Assembly: GCA_039829955.1 (NCBI GenBank)
Contig: CP140035.1
Coordinates: 372,001 to 436,000, forward strand
Reading direction: 5' to 3'
From: Buchnera aphidicola (Nurudea shiraii)
Lineage (GTDB): Bacteria; Pseudomonadota; Gammaproteobacteria; Enterobacterales; Enterobacteriaceae
DNA length: 64,000 nucleotides
Position numbers and translations under genes: made by a program. This document shows positions 28,469 to 37,137 of this stretch, piece after piece; the first letter of the stretch is position 1; every line of letters starts with the position of its first letter. The notes below the pieces were generated by a model. It was not told the origin of the DNA and ran no database searches. It saw only the letters and a list, made by a program, of their open reading frames with translations.

Positions 28469-28901
28469 ATTAATTCCTTTAAATATACTTTAAAATAAAT
28501 TCCAAAATACTATTAAAGTTAACTTTACATTCAAAACATCTTTAAAATTTGTTATAATTAAAACACATAATCTTAAAATTTTAAAAAATTAAAGCTCAAA
28601 AAGTTACATTTGTTTTATAAAATAGCAGTGAATTCAATTTAATTGCAATTAAAACGTGTAGTGATAATCATTAAACAATATTTAAATATTATTAAAAATA
28701 ACCAAAAAGGTTAACAAAATCTTAAATAGATTACCAAAATAATTACATTAACAAAATTGAGATAATTTAAGAAATTAAAACTTCAATTTTAAAATGCATT
28801 TTAAAAATATCAATGTTAAAATATAATCATATGTTTTGTCATAACAAAAAGCTATATTAATAAGACATGTTATTACACTAAAATTAAACGGGACGAAATT
28901 T
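28469..28901. other. divergent intergenic region greA/ibaG
   Basis: 433 bp between divergent greA and ibaG. In E. coli the gene next to greA here is dacB, for which I see no trace. The region must carry promoters in both directions. It includes a 20-bp AT palindrome at 28787-28806, which could occur by chance. Confidence 0.5.
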
Positions 28902-29153
28902 ATGATTACGAAAGAAATTCAAAATTTATTAAAAACATCTCTGTCTCTCAAAGAAATTAAAGTAAAAGGGGACACAAAACATCTAGAAATAATAGCCATT
29001 GATAATATTTTTCAAAATAAAAGTGAAGTAGAAAAACAAAAAATAATCTATACACAATTAATGAATTATATTACAGAAAACAAAATTCATTCCATTTCAA
29101 TAAAAACATATTCTATACAAGAATGGAAAAATAAAAAAATTACTAAAAAATGA
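28902..29153 (+). CDS. ibaG: BolA-family protein IbaG (YrbA)
   Basis: Small acid-stress-linked BolA homologue that partners with monothiol glutaredoxin in iron-sulfur handling, by family knowledge. At 83 residues (E. coli 84) it aligns throughout: EIQNLLKTSLSLKEIKVKGD, QLMNYITENKIHSISIKTYS. It overlaps murA by ATGA at 29150-29153, so the two genes are coupled, and it lies upstream of murA as in E. coli. Confidence 0.93.
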   Translation: MITKEIQNLLKTSLSLKEIKVKGDTKHLEIIAIDNIFQNKSEVEKQKIIYTQLMNYITENKIHSISIKTYSIQEWKNKKITKK

Positions 29154-30400
29154 AAACATGCTATATAACTGGACCAACTAACCTTTTTGGAGAAATTAAA
29201 ATATCTGGTTCTAAGAATTCTGCTTTGCCTATATTATTAATATCTATATTATCTAAAGAACCGATAGAACTACATAATATTCCAAAAATTCAAGACACCA
29301 TAAATGTAATAAAAATGCTAGAAAAACTAGGAGTTGAAGTAAAAATTAAAAAAGAAATATATCTTAATGCTAATCAAGCAAAACTTTGTACAATTCCTCA
29401 ATATATTACTAAAAAAACACGCGCTTCTATTTGGATATTAGGTCCCTTACTAGCAAGATTTGGATACGCAAAAGTATTTTTTCCTGGAGGATGTGACATA
29501 GGAAAAAGAAAAATTAATTTACACATTTTTGGATTAACTAAATTAGGAGCTAATATTACTGTATATGATAACTACATAATTGGAATGGTAACAGGAAAGT
29601 TAAAAGGAACTAACATCATACTTTCAAAATACAGCGTAGGAGCTACCATTACAATTATGAGCACAGCTACTTTAGCTCTTGGAATAACTATAATTTCTAA
29701 TGCTGCACTAGAACCAGAAATTATTGACGTTGCAAACTTTCTTAACAACTTAGGAGCTAAAATTATAGGAGCAGGTAGCACAAAAATTATCATACAAGGA
29801 GTTTCCAAACTTTATGGAGGAAAATATAAAATTATACCAGACAGAATTGAAACAGGAACTTTCTTAATAGCAGCAGCTATTTCTCATGGAAATGTTATTT
29901 GTTATAATACCAGACCAAAAATGTTAACATTTTTATTAAAAAAATTAACTCAAACAGGAGCTATAATACAAACTGGAAATGACTGGATTAGCTTGAATAT
30001 GACCAATAGATATCTTAAAGCTACTAACATTATAACTTCTCCATATCCAGGCTTTCCTACAGATATGCAAGCACAATTTACATTGTTAAACCTAATATCT
30101 TATGGTACTAGTATAGTAACTGAAACTATATTTGAAAATCGTTTTATATATGTTCAAGAACTCAAAAAAATGGGCGCAATAGCAAAAATTAGAAAAAATT
30201 CCATTACATGTTATGGTGTAAAAAAATTAAAATCAGCGGAAATAATTGCATCAGATTTAAGAGGATCTGCTAGTTTAATATTAGCTGGATGTATTGCATA
30301 TGGAAAGACAACTGTAAAAAATTCTCATATTGTAAAAAGAGGATACGAAAAATTTTTTAAGAAACTAAAAACATTAGGAGCTAATATAAAACATATATAA
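29150..30400 (+). CDS. murA: UDP-N-acetylglucosamine 1-carboxyvinyltransferase MurA
   Basis: First committed enzyme of peptidoglycan synthesis; transfers enolpyruvate from PEP to UDP-GlcNAc. The catalytic Cys115 lies in FFPGGCDIGKR at the E. coli position, so fosfomycin sensitivity would be expected. Lys22 in GSKNSALP is present. Length 416 versus 419. Its presence with glmM implies a cell wall is still made. Confidence 0.96.
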   Translation: MKTCYITGPTNLFGEIKISGSKNSALPILLISILSKEPIELHNIPKIQDTINVIKMLEKLGVEVKIKKEIYLNANQAKLCTIPQYITKKTRASIWILGPLLARFGYAKVFFPGGCDIGKRKINLHIFGLTKLGANITVYDNYIIGMVTGKLKGTNIILSKYSVGATITIMSTATLALGITIISNAALEPEIIDVANFLNNLGAKIIGAGSTKIIIQGVSKLYGGKYKIIPDRIETGTFLIAAAISHGNVICYNTRPKMLTFLLKKLTQTGAIIQTGNDWISLNMTNRYLKATNIITSPYPGFPTDMQAQFTLLNLISYGTSIVTETIFENRFIYVQELKKMGAIAKIRKNSITCYGVKKLKSAEIIASDLRGSASLILAGCIAYGKTTVKNSHIVKRGYEKFFKKLKTLGANIKHI

Positions 30401-30709
30401 GTGTTACATATTTTCAATCTCTAACGTTTAAAATTTATAAATTTTGGTATTTTGTAAACATAGATACATATAACATTAAGCTATATTTACAATGCTATTG
30501 TATTATATCTTAGAATATTTATCATTAAATTCGTTGAAAATTATTTTGATAACATTCTAAAATGTATTGTTTATTTTAAAAAATATTTTAATTAATTTAT
30601 TTCTGATATATATGTAAAATGCATATAAAAGTATATTAAAAATTTTAAAATTCTAATTCAATCAATATTCAAAATATAATTCTTACATAAAACTAAATGG
30701 AACAAATGC
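30401..30709. other. intergenic region murA-rplU, site of lost ispB
   Basis: 309 bp with no recognisable coding sequence. In E. coli ispB lies next to rplU, divergently transcribed; it is absent here. The rplU promoter must be near the right end, but no box stands out against the A/T background. Confidence 0.5.
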
Positions 30710-31030
30710 ATGTACGCAATTTTTACACATGGCGGAAAACAATACAAAGCTGAATCAGGAAAAATCATTAAATTAGAAAAACTAAATTGTAGTTTAAAAC
30801 AAGAAATAAAAATTGACAATATTTTAATGATCTCTGATGGAAATAAAATCACTATAGAGAAAAAAGAACTTCTTAAATTTTTTATATTAGCAAACATTAA
30901 AAATCATGGACGTGATAAAAAAGTTAAAATTATAAAATTTAATCGAAGAAAACACTCTAAAAAACAACAAGGTCATCGTCAACATTTTACTAAAATTTTA
31001 ATTACAAATATTTGCAAAAATAAGGAATAA
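30710..31030 (+). CDS. rplU: 50S ribosomal protein L21
   Basis: Binds 23S rRNA in the 50S subunit. At 106 residues (E. coli 103) it has MYAIFTHGGKQYKAESG at the start and the C-terminal RNA-binding signature NRRKHSKKQQGHRQ-like segment (FNRRKHSKKQQGHRQHFT). The rpmA start is 2 bp after its stop, so the pair is cotranscribed as in E. coli. Confidence 0.96.
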   Translation: MYAIFTHGGKQYKAESGKIIKLEKLNCSLKQEIKIDNILMISDGNKITIEKKELLKFFILANIKNHGRDKKVKIIKFNRRKHSKKQQGHRQHFTKILITNICKNKE

Positions 31031-31032
31031 AT

Positions 31033-31290
31033 ATGGCTCATAAAAAAGCAGGGGGATCAACTAGAAATGGAAGAGATTCTCATTCAAAAAGATTGGGTGT
31101 AAAACATTTTGAAGGTGAAACAATACCTTCTGGAAGCATTATAGTTCGTCAAAGAGGAACTAAATTTCATGCTGGAAAAAATGTAAAATGCGGAAGAGAC
31201 CATAGCTTATTTTCAACTTTACATGGAAAAGTAAAATTTCAAGTAAAAGGAAAAAAATGTAAAAAATATATTAATGTTATTCCAATCTAG
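31033..31290 (+). CDS. rpmA: 50S ribosomal protein L27
   Basis: Ribosomal protein whose N-terminal tail reaches the peptidyl-transferase centre. It is 85 residues, identical in length to E. coli, starting MAHKKAGGSTRNGRDS and containing RQRGTKFHAG. AAGGA lies before the ATG, overlapping the end of rplU. A long hairpin follows the stop. Confidence 0.97.
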   Translation: MAHKKAGGSTRNGRDSHSKRLGVKHFEGETIPSGSIIVRQRGTKFHAGKNVKCGRDHSLFSTLHGKVKFQVKGKKCKKYINVIPI

Positions 31291-31299
31291 TCATAATTC

Positions 31300-31363
31300 T
31301 TAATTTCATGTACAAATAAAGTAATGTTTCTATAAATACATCTTAGTTTGTACATGAAATTAA
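31300..31363 (+). terminator. 17-bp perfect hairpin after rpmA
   Basis: Arms 31300-31316 and 31347-31363 are perfectly complementary (TTAATTTCATGTACAAA and its complement) with a 30-nt loop. This is longer than chance would give in this window. It lies between rpmA and obgE, where it could end part of the rplU-rpmA transcription or stabilise its 3' end. There is no T run after it, so the terminator role is tentative. Confidence 0.5.
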
Positions 31364-31437
31364 ATTAAATTCTAAAACTACTTTTTCGAATGAATATAAT
31401 ACAAACCGTTTTACAAAAACATTTAAGGATACTAAAA

Positions 31438-32457
31438 ATGAAATTTTTAGATCAAGTAATAATTAACGTTATTGCAGGAAATGGAGGAAATGGATGTATT
31501 AGTTTTAGAAGAGAGAAGTATATTCCAAAAGGAGGACCTGATGGAGGAGATGGAGGAAACGGAGGCCATGTTTGGATAAAATCAACTAGAAACTTAAATA
31601 CTTTAATTGATTTTAAATATAAAAAATATTTTAAAGCTAATAATGGTGAAAATGGAAGAAACAAAAAAAAATCTGGAAAAAAAGGAAAAGATATAACAAT
31701 TCAAGTACCAATAGGAACAAGAATTATTAATAATGATACGAATGAAATAATAGAAGATATAATAGATGACAACAAATATGTTTTAATAGCTAAAGGTGGC
31801 TGGCATGGATTAGGTAATACAAGATTTAAATCTTCAACTAATAGAACACCTAGAAAATGTACTTCTGGAACTAAAGGAGAAGAAAGAAAAATTAAATTAG
31901 AATTGATATTACTAGCTGATGTAGGCACATTAGGTCTACCTAATTCTGGAAAATCTACTTTAGTAAGCCACGTATCTCAAGCAAAAACTAAAATAGCAAA
32001 CTATCCTTTTACAACACTTCAACCAGTATTAGGAACTGTAAAAATTAAAAAACACAAAAAATTCGTAATCGCCGATATACCTGGTTTAATTACAGGAGCA
32101 TCAAAAGGCTATGGACTTGGAATTAAATTTTTGAAACATTTAGAAAGATGTCACTTATTACTTCATATTATTGATATTTCTATTAAAAAAAAATCTAATA
32201 TTTTAAAAAATATCAAAACCATACTAAAAGAAATACAAAACTATAATAGATTTCTATGTAAAAAACCAACTTGGATTGTCTTTAATAAAATTGATTTATT
32301 AAAAAAAAATGAAATTAATAACGTTGTTACATTTGTAAAAAATAATTTAAAAAATATACAACCATTATATTTAATCTCATCCATTAAAAACAATGGGATT
32401 AAAAAAATGTGTCAAGATATTTCAAAATTTTTAAAAAAATTAACTTCTAAAACATAA
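31438..32457 (+). CDS. obgE: GTPase ObgE (CgtA)
   Basis: Essential GTPase tied to late 50S assembly and growth control. It has an N-terminal glycine-rich Obg fold (GNGGNGCISFRREKY, GGPDGGDGGNGGHV) followed by the G domain with G1 GLPNSGKST near 166-174, DIPGL and NKID. I chose the ATG at 31438: it gives MKFLDQ as in E. coli and has AAGGA at 31425-31429. An ATG at 31390 would add 16 unmatched residues. Length 339 versus 390: the acidic C-terminal tail is gone. It follows rpmA as in E. coli, where yhbE intervenes. Confidence 0.95.
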   Translation: MKFLDQVIINVIAGNGGNGCISFRREKYIPKGGPDGGDGGNGGHVWIKSTRNLNTLIDFKYKKYFKANNGENGRNKKKSGKKGKDITIQVPIGTRIINNDTNEIIEDIIDDNKYVLIAKGGWHGLGNTRFKSSTNRTPRKCTSGTKGEERKIKLELILLADVGTLGLPNSGKSTLVSHVSQAKTKIANYPFTTLQPVLGTVKIKKHKKFVIADIPGLITGASKGYGLGIKFLKHLERCHLLLHIIDISIKKKSNILKNIKTILKEIQNYNRFLCKKPTWIVFNKIDLLKKNEINNVVTFVKNNLKNIQPLYLISSIKNNGIKKMCQDISKFLKKLTSKT

Positions 32458-32594
32458 AATTTAATATAAAAATAAAAAAGATTTTCCTTCATTTTAAATA
32501 CACAATATATTTAATGTATTCAATAAATTTAAATAATTAATAAAATTTTAGACGCATATATAACTACATATGGAATGTCCAAATTTAGAATATG

Positions 32595-32612
32595 TCTCAT
32601 TAAATAATGAGA
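32595..32612. terminator. short hairpin between convergent obgE and rpsI
   Basis: A 7-bp stem (TCTCATT / AATGAGA) with a 4-nt loop, 138 bp after obgE. It lies next to the GC-rich hairpin that follows rpsI. It could serve either strand; a stem this short and AT-rich could also be chance. Confidence 0.35.
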
Positions 32613-32616
32613 ATAA

Positions 32617-32633
32617 CCCGGTTTCATTCCGGG
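32617..32633 (-). terminator. rpsI terminator hairpin
   Basis: A GC-only 5-bp stem CCCGG/CCGGG with a 7-nt loop, 46 bp after the rpsI stop, followed on the minus strand by GTTATTCTCATTATT. Such GC density is rare in this genome outside RNA genes, which favours a real terminator of the rplM-rpsI operon. Confidence 0.6.
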
Positions 32634-32678
32634 CAACTAATATTTACAATTGTAACACTATCTTAATGTAATAAAATA

Positions 32679-33071
32679 TTAACGTTTAGAAAATTGAGGA
32701 CGTTTTCTTGATTTTCTAAATCCTACTTTCTTTCTCTCTACTTTACGAGAATCACGAGTAACAAATCCAGATTTTCTTAACTCGCTTCTAAAAGAAGAAT
32801 CAAAATCTATTAAAGCACGAGTAATACCATGGCGAATAGCACCAACTTGTCCTGAAATTCCCCCACCTTTTACAGTAATGTATAAATTACATTTATATAA
32901 CATATCAACAAGTTCTAAAGGTTGTTTTATTATCATAATAGTTGTTTTGCGACAAAAATAACTTTCTAATATACGATTATTAATTATTATTTTTCCAGTT
33001 CCAGAACTTAGAAAAACACGAGCAGAAGAACTTTTTCTGCGACCAGTACCATAATTATACATTTGACTCAT
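32679..33071 (-). CDS. rpsI: 30S ribosomal protein S9
   Basis: 30S head protein whose C-terminal tail reaches the P-site tRNA. It is 130 residues as in E. coli, with YGTGRRKSSSARVFL, GGGISGQVGAIRHGITRAL and the C-terminal RKRPQFSKR. It follows rplM by 19 bp, the universal rplM-rpsI pair. Confidence 0.97.
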   Translation of the reverse strand: MSQMYNYGTGRRKSSSARVFLSSGTGKIIINNRILESYFCRKTTIMIIKQPLELVDMLYKCNLYITVKGGGISGQVGAIRHGITRALIDFDSSFRSELRKSGFVTRDSRKVERKKVGFRKSRKRPQFSKR

Positions 33072-33090
33072 TACCAGTACTTCCTCCTTA

Positions 33091-33519
33091 CTAAACCGTT
33101 AATATATCAGGATTTTGTGCTATGTGAGCATGACTTTCATTAGAATATACTTTGAGTTTTTTAAACATTTTTCGGCCAAGAGGACCTTTTGGAAGCATAC
33201 CTTTTACAGCTATCTCAATTACTCTAGTAGGAAAATCACGCATCATATCTTTTAAAATTACTTTTTTAATTCCACCTATATAACCTGTATGACGATAGTA
33301 GACTTTATTAGTATATTTTTTCCCAGTAACTATTATTTTACTGGCATTAATAACAATTAAGTAGTCACCTACATCAACATGTGGAGTATATTCTACTTTA
33401 TTTTTTCCACGCAATCGACTGGCAATAAAAGAAGCTAACCTTCCTAAAATTTTTCCAGTAGCATCAATACAATACCAAGATCTTCGTATATTTTCATGTT
33501 TAGCAGAATAACTTTTCAT
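33091..33519 (-). CDS. rplM: 50S ribosomal protein L13
   Basis: Early-assembly 50S protein. It is 142 residues as in E. coli, with WYCIDATGKILGRLAS, HVDVGDYLIVINA, TGYIGGIKK and MLPKGPLGRKM. It is the first gene of the rplM-rpsI operon. Confidence 0.97.
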   Translation of the reverse strand: MKSYSAKHENIRRSWYCIDATGKILGRLASFIASRLRGKNKVEYTPHVDVGDYLIVINASKIIVTGKKYTNKVYYRHTGYIGGIKKVILKDMMRDFPTRVIEIAVKGMLPKGPLGRKMFKKLKVYSNESHAHIAQNPDILTV

Positions 33520-33908
33520 AATTAATTATCCAAATAAAATTGTTTTCTTTAAATTTTCATAAAAACTTTATATTGTAAATAATATCTTAAATATTAATAA
33601 TTTAATAGCATTTTAAAAGTAATGAAACATAATTATAACTATAAATAAAATTGATGTAATTTAAATAAAATTCGAACATAATTCTAAAACTAAATTAAAA
33701 TAATAATAAAGTTATTGAAGTAAATATATCTTATATTAAACTTCTCATAATACTTTAATATTATATAAGAACTATAAACTAAAAAATTTTTATAATTCTA
33801 ATTTAATATCACTGTCATTTTATTAATATTTAAAATAATTAATTGTTAAAAACAAAAATAAATGTCATTTATCTTAAAATTATATGTTTAAGATCACTGT
33901 AAAAGGCA
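33520..33908. other. divergent intergenic region rplM/pheA
   Basis: 389 bp carrying promoters for rplM-rpsI and pheA. I looked for a pheL-type leader peptide (a run of Phe codons followed by alternative hairpins) and found none, so pheA does not appear to be attenuated as in E. coli. Otherwise featureless A/T sequence. Confidence 0.5.
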
Positions 33909-35060
33909 ATGAATATGAAATCTAAAAAAACTTTGTTAACATTACGAAATATCATTAATACTTTAGATTATGATCTTGTTACTTTACTTTACAAAAGGAA
34001 TACGATAGCAACAAAAATAGCAAAAATAAAAATAAAAAAAAAATATCCGATAAGAGATATAAAAAGAGAGCAGTTATTATTAAATAATATTACAAAACTC
34101 GGAAAAAAATACAATCTTGATTATAATTATATTTATGAAATATTTCAAGTTATCATAAAAAATTCAATTTCTATCCAAAAAGCTTGGATAGAAAACAATT
34201 ACCAAAAAAAAGAAGAACTAAAAAGTTTTTCTTTACTAGGCAATTTAGGATCATATTCTTACTATGCTGTTCAAAAATATTCCGAAAGAAATTTCGAATT
34301 TTTTTCTAAAAATTATTACAACAACTTTCAAGAAATTATAGATAGTGTTGAAAATAAAAAATCTGATTATGCAATACTCCCAATAGAAAATAACTCTTCA
34401 GGATATATTGATGAAACATATAATTTACTTAAAAATACCAAATTATTTATCATTAGTGAAATTAACATTTCTATAAATCACTGTCTTTTATCTCAACGCA
34501 AAACTCAATTTATAAATATTGAAACTGTCTATAGTCATAGACAACCTTTTATGCAATGTAGTAAATTTGTTAAATATTTTCCTCACTGGAGTTTAAAATA
34601 TACTGATAGTACTATTCATGCAGTGCAACAACTTTCCAATGACGAAAACTATACATTTGCAGCGTTAGGAAGTGAATCATGCGCAAAAATATACAAATTA
34701 AAAATTATAGCTAAAAACATTTCTAATTTAGAAAAAAATATAACTAGATTTATAATACTAAGAAAAAAAAAACAAAATGTACCTATTAATATTCAATCTA
34801 TTACAACTATTATGATTTCAAGTGGAGAAAATAAAAATTTAATCATAAAAGTAAAAAACATACTCAAAGAACACAATTTAGAAATAAAAAGATTAAAATC
34901 TCATATATATTCTCAATCATCTAAAAATGCAAAAATTTTTATTGATATCAAAAATAATATTAATACTAGTCAAATGCAGAAAGCTCTTAAAAAACTAAAA
35001 AACATCACCTCAATTAAGATATTAGGATGCTATCCTGAAGATAAATATCTAAATAACTAA
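33909..35060 (+). CDS. pheA: bifunctional chorismate mutase / prephenate dehydratase PheA
   Basis: Converts chorismate to prephenate and then phenylpyruvate, the precursor of phenylalanine that Buchnera supplies to its host. Residues 1-90 are chorismate mutase with the active-site Arg and Lys pattern intact (LRN, KRN, IRDIKRE). Residues 107-285 are prephenate dehydratase with the conserved TRF at 279-281. Residues 299-376 are an ACT domain. In the ACT domain the E. coli phenylalanine-sensing motifs GALV and ESRP are NLII (310-313) and KSHI (330-333), so feedback inhibition is probably weakened. Length 383 versus 386. An in-frame A10 tract is at 34034-34043. Confidence 0.95.
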   Translation: MNMKSKKTLLTLRNIINTLDYDLVTLLYKRNTIATKIAKIKIKKKYPIRDIKREQLLLNNITKLGKKYNLDYNYIYEIFQVIIKNSISIQKAWIENNYQKKEELKSFSLLGNLGSYSYYAVQKYSERNFEFFSKNYYNNFQEIIDSVENKKSDYAILPIENNSSGYIDETYNLLKNTKLFIISEINISINHCLLSQRKTQFINIETVYSHRQPFMQCSKFVKYFPHWSLKYTDSTIHAVQQLSNDENYTFAALGSESCAKIYKLKIIAKNISNLEKNITRFIILRKKKQNVPINIQSITTIMISSGENKNLIIKVKNILKEHNLEIKRLKSHIYSQSSKNAKIFIDIKNNINTSQMQKALKKLKNITSIKILGCYPEDKYLNN

Positions 35061-35424
35061 AAAAGTTTTATCCTAATGAGCTTCAAACATAAAAACAGCT
35101 CTATTTTAACTTCAATTAAAAAATAGAGCACATACAATAACTTTAAAAAATTTAACTTACATACTTTACATATTTTCTTAAGTCAAAAGATATTGAAAAA
35201 TTATTTATAATATTTTGCCTAAAAATCAATCAAAAATGTTTAAAAAATAAAATTTAATTATTTTACATGTTTAACAAAATATTCAAAAATATATTTTACT
35301 TTATAAAAATAATAGCTATTATTTAATTAAATATATTAAAAACAAAAAATATAAATATAATCAAAACTTTATTTATGTAATAAATTATTTAAAATCTTTC
35401 TAAATTAATCATAGAGAACACATT
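35061..35424. other. intergenic region pheA-ffh
   Basis: 364 bp. The left third holds the pheA terminator hairpin. The rest is A/T-rich sequence that presumably carries the ffh promoter. No frame or RNA gene is recognisable. Confidence 0.5.
35098..35129 (+). terminator. pheA terminator hairpin
   Basis: A 10-bp perfect stem (GCTCTATTTT / AAAATAGAGC) with a 12-nt loop, 37 bp after the pheA stop. It lacks a strong T run, so confidence is moderate. Confidence 0.55.
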
Positions 35425-36768
35425 ATGTTTAGTATTTTAACTAACAAATTTGTAAAAATTTTTAATAAGCTTTCAAGAAAAGGAACATTGACTGAATCAA
35501 ATATAAAAGAAGCATTAAGAGAAATAAGAATAACTTTATTAGAAGCAGATGTAACATTATCAGTAGTTCAAGATTTTATAAATTTTGTATCAAAAAAATC
35601 CATAGGAAATAATGTAAGTACAAGTTTTACTCCAGGACAAGAACTAATAAAGATAGTTAAAAAAGAATTAATATCAATATTAGGAGAAAATAATAGTTCT
35701 TTAAATTTATCTAATAAAATTCCAACAATAATCATGTTAGTCGGATTACAAGGACAAGGAAAAACAACTAGCATAGCTAAATTAGGAAGTTTTATTAAAA
35801 ATAATAATAATAAAAAAATACTAGCAGTGTCTGCAGATACTTATCGACCCGCAGCCATTAAACAACTAGAAATACTTTCAAAACAAGCTAAAATTGACTT
35901 TTATCCTTCTAACATGAATGAAGATCCAATAAAAATAGTTAGATCAGCGTTACAATTTTCTAAATTAAAACTATACGATGTATTATTAGTAGACACAGCC
36001 GGACGTCTTCATGTAAATCAAACAATGATGCATGAAATAATACAAATAAACAAAACAATTAAACCTACAGAAACTTTGCTAGTAATTGATGCAATGATAG
36101 GTCAAGATGCTACAAACATAGCTCATACGTTTAACAAAAGTTTGCCTATTACTGGATTTATCATAACAAAAACAGATAGCGATTGTAGAGCAGGTATTAT
36201 ATTTTCAATGAAATATATTACAAAAAAACCAATTAAATTTATAAGTACAGGTGAGAAACTAAACGAATTTGAGATATTCTACCCAAATAGAATTGTTACT
36301 CGAATTCTTGGAATGGGAGATGTATTATCACTGATCGAAAATATTGAAAACAAAATAAGCAAAAAAAATATTAAACAATTAACTAACTCTGTGAAAAATC
36401 AAGATAAATTTAATTACAATGATTTATTAATTCAAATAAAACAAATTAAAAAAATTGGAAACATTTCTTCAATATTAAAAAAATTACCTCGAAATCAAAA
36501 AACATTTGAACATATTCATAACAATATAAATGAAAAACTATTGTCACAAATGGAAACGATGATTTATTCTATGACTCCAGAAGAAAAATACAAACCAGAG
36601 CTCATCAAAGGGTCAAGAAAAAGACGCATTTCGAAAGGATCAGGATTGTCTATACAAACAATAAATTTATTAATAAAGCAATTTAATAATATAAAAAAAA
36701 TAATGAAAAACATAAAAAAAAACGGAATCAATAAAATAATGAAAAAAATTAGTAATATTATGTATTAA
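35425..36768 (+). CDS. ffh: signal recognition particle protein Ffh (SRP54)
   Basis: GTPase that binds 4.5S RNA and signal sequences and delivers nascent membrane proteins to FtsY. It has an N-terminal four-helix domain, a G domain with GLQGQGKTT near residue 107 and DTAGRLH, and a methionine-rich M domain with the RNA-binding RKRRISKGSG. Length 447 versus 453. The normally invariant G-domain segment DGDARGG is DSDCRAG here (near residue 250), while the TKxD guanine-specificity motif is kept. It precedes rpsP, as in E. coli. Confidence 0.95.
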   Translation: MFSILTNKFVKIFNKLSRKGTLTESNIKEALREIRITLLEADVTLSVVQDFINFVSKKSIGNNVSTSFTPGQELIKIVKKELISILGENNSSLNLSNKIPTIIMLVGLQGQGKTTSIAKLGSFIKNNNNKKILAVSADTYRPAAIKQLEILSKQAKIDFYPSNMNEDPIKIVRSALQFSKLKLYDVLLVDTAGRLHVNQTMMHEIIQINKTIKPTETLLVIDAMIGQDATNIAHTFNKSLPITGFIITKTDSDCRAGIIFSMKYITKKPIKFISTGEKLNEFEIFYPNRIVTRILGMGDVLSLIENIENKISKKNIKQLTNSVKNQDKFNYNDLLIQIKQIKKIGNISSILKKLPRNQKTFEHIHNNINEKLLSQMETMIYSMTPEEKYKPELIKGSRKRRISKGSGLSIQTINLLIKQFNNIKKIMKNIKKNGINKIMKKISNIMY

Positions 36769-36861
36769 TAAATTATACTACTAAATACAAAATATTTTTA
36801 TCAAATTATTTTAATTTATATTAAACAAGAAACAATTACAACTACTAAAAAGAAGACCAGA

Positions 36862-37137
36862 ATGGTAAAAATTCGATTATCAAGATTAGGAGCAAAAAAG
36901 CGTCCTTTTTATCAAATAGTAGTATCTGATAACAGATCACCTAGAAACGGAAAATTTATTGAAAAAATAGGATTTTTTAATCCAATAATACTAAAAAATT
37001 CTAAAAATACTTTACAAATTAATTTTGACAGATTGAAATACTGGAAAAACAATGGTGCTTTAATATCTAATAGAGTAAAAAGTTTAATTAAGAAATCTAT
37101 TAAAAACACAACAATCATAAAAGAGCTAAAAATATAA
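36862..37137 (+). CDS. rpsP: 30S ribosomal protein S16
   Basis: 30S assembly protein. At 91 residues (E. coli 82) it contains MVKIRLSRLGAKKRPFYQIV and SDNRSPRNGKFIEKIGFFNP. It is the first gene of rpsP-rimM-trmD-rplS. Its TAA stop overlaps the proposed ATA start of rimM. Confidence 0.97.
   Translation: MVKIRLSRLGAKKRPFYQIVVSDNRSPRNGKFIEKIGFFNPIILKNSKNTLQINFDRLKYWKNNGALISNRVKSLIKKSIKNTTIIKELKI

Noticed and set aside
28787..28806. 20-bp palindrome (TTTTAAAATG and its complement) upstream of ibaG
   Set aside because: Made almost only of A/T; for this base composition about one such palindrome is expected by chance in 64 kb.
30658..30897. 79-codon minus-strand frame over the rplU start
   Set aside because: Overlaps rplU, which is unmistakable L21, and has no homology of its own.
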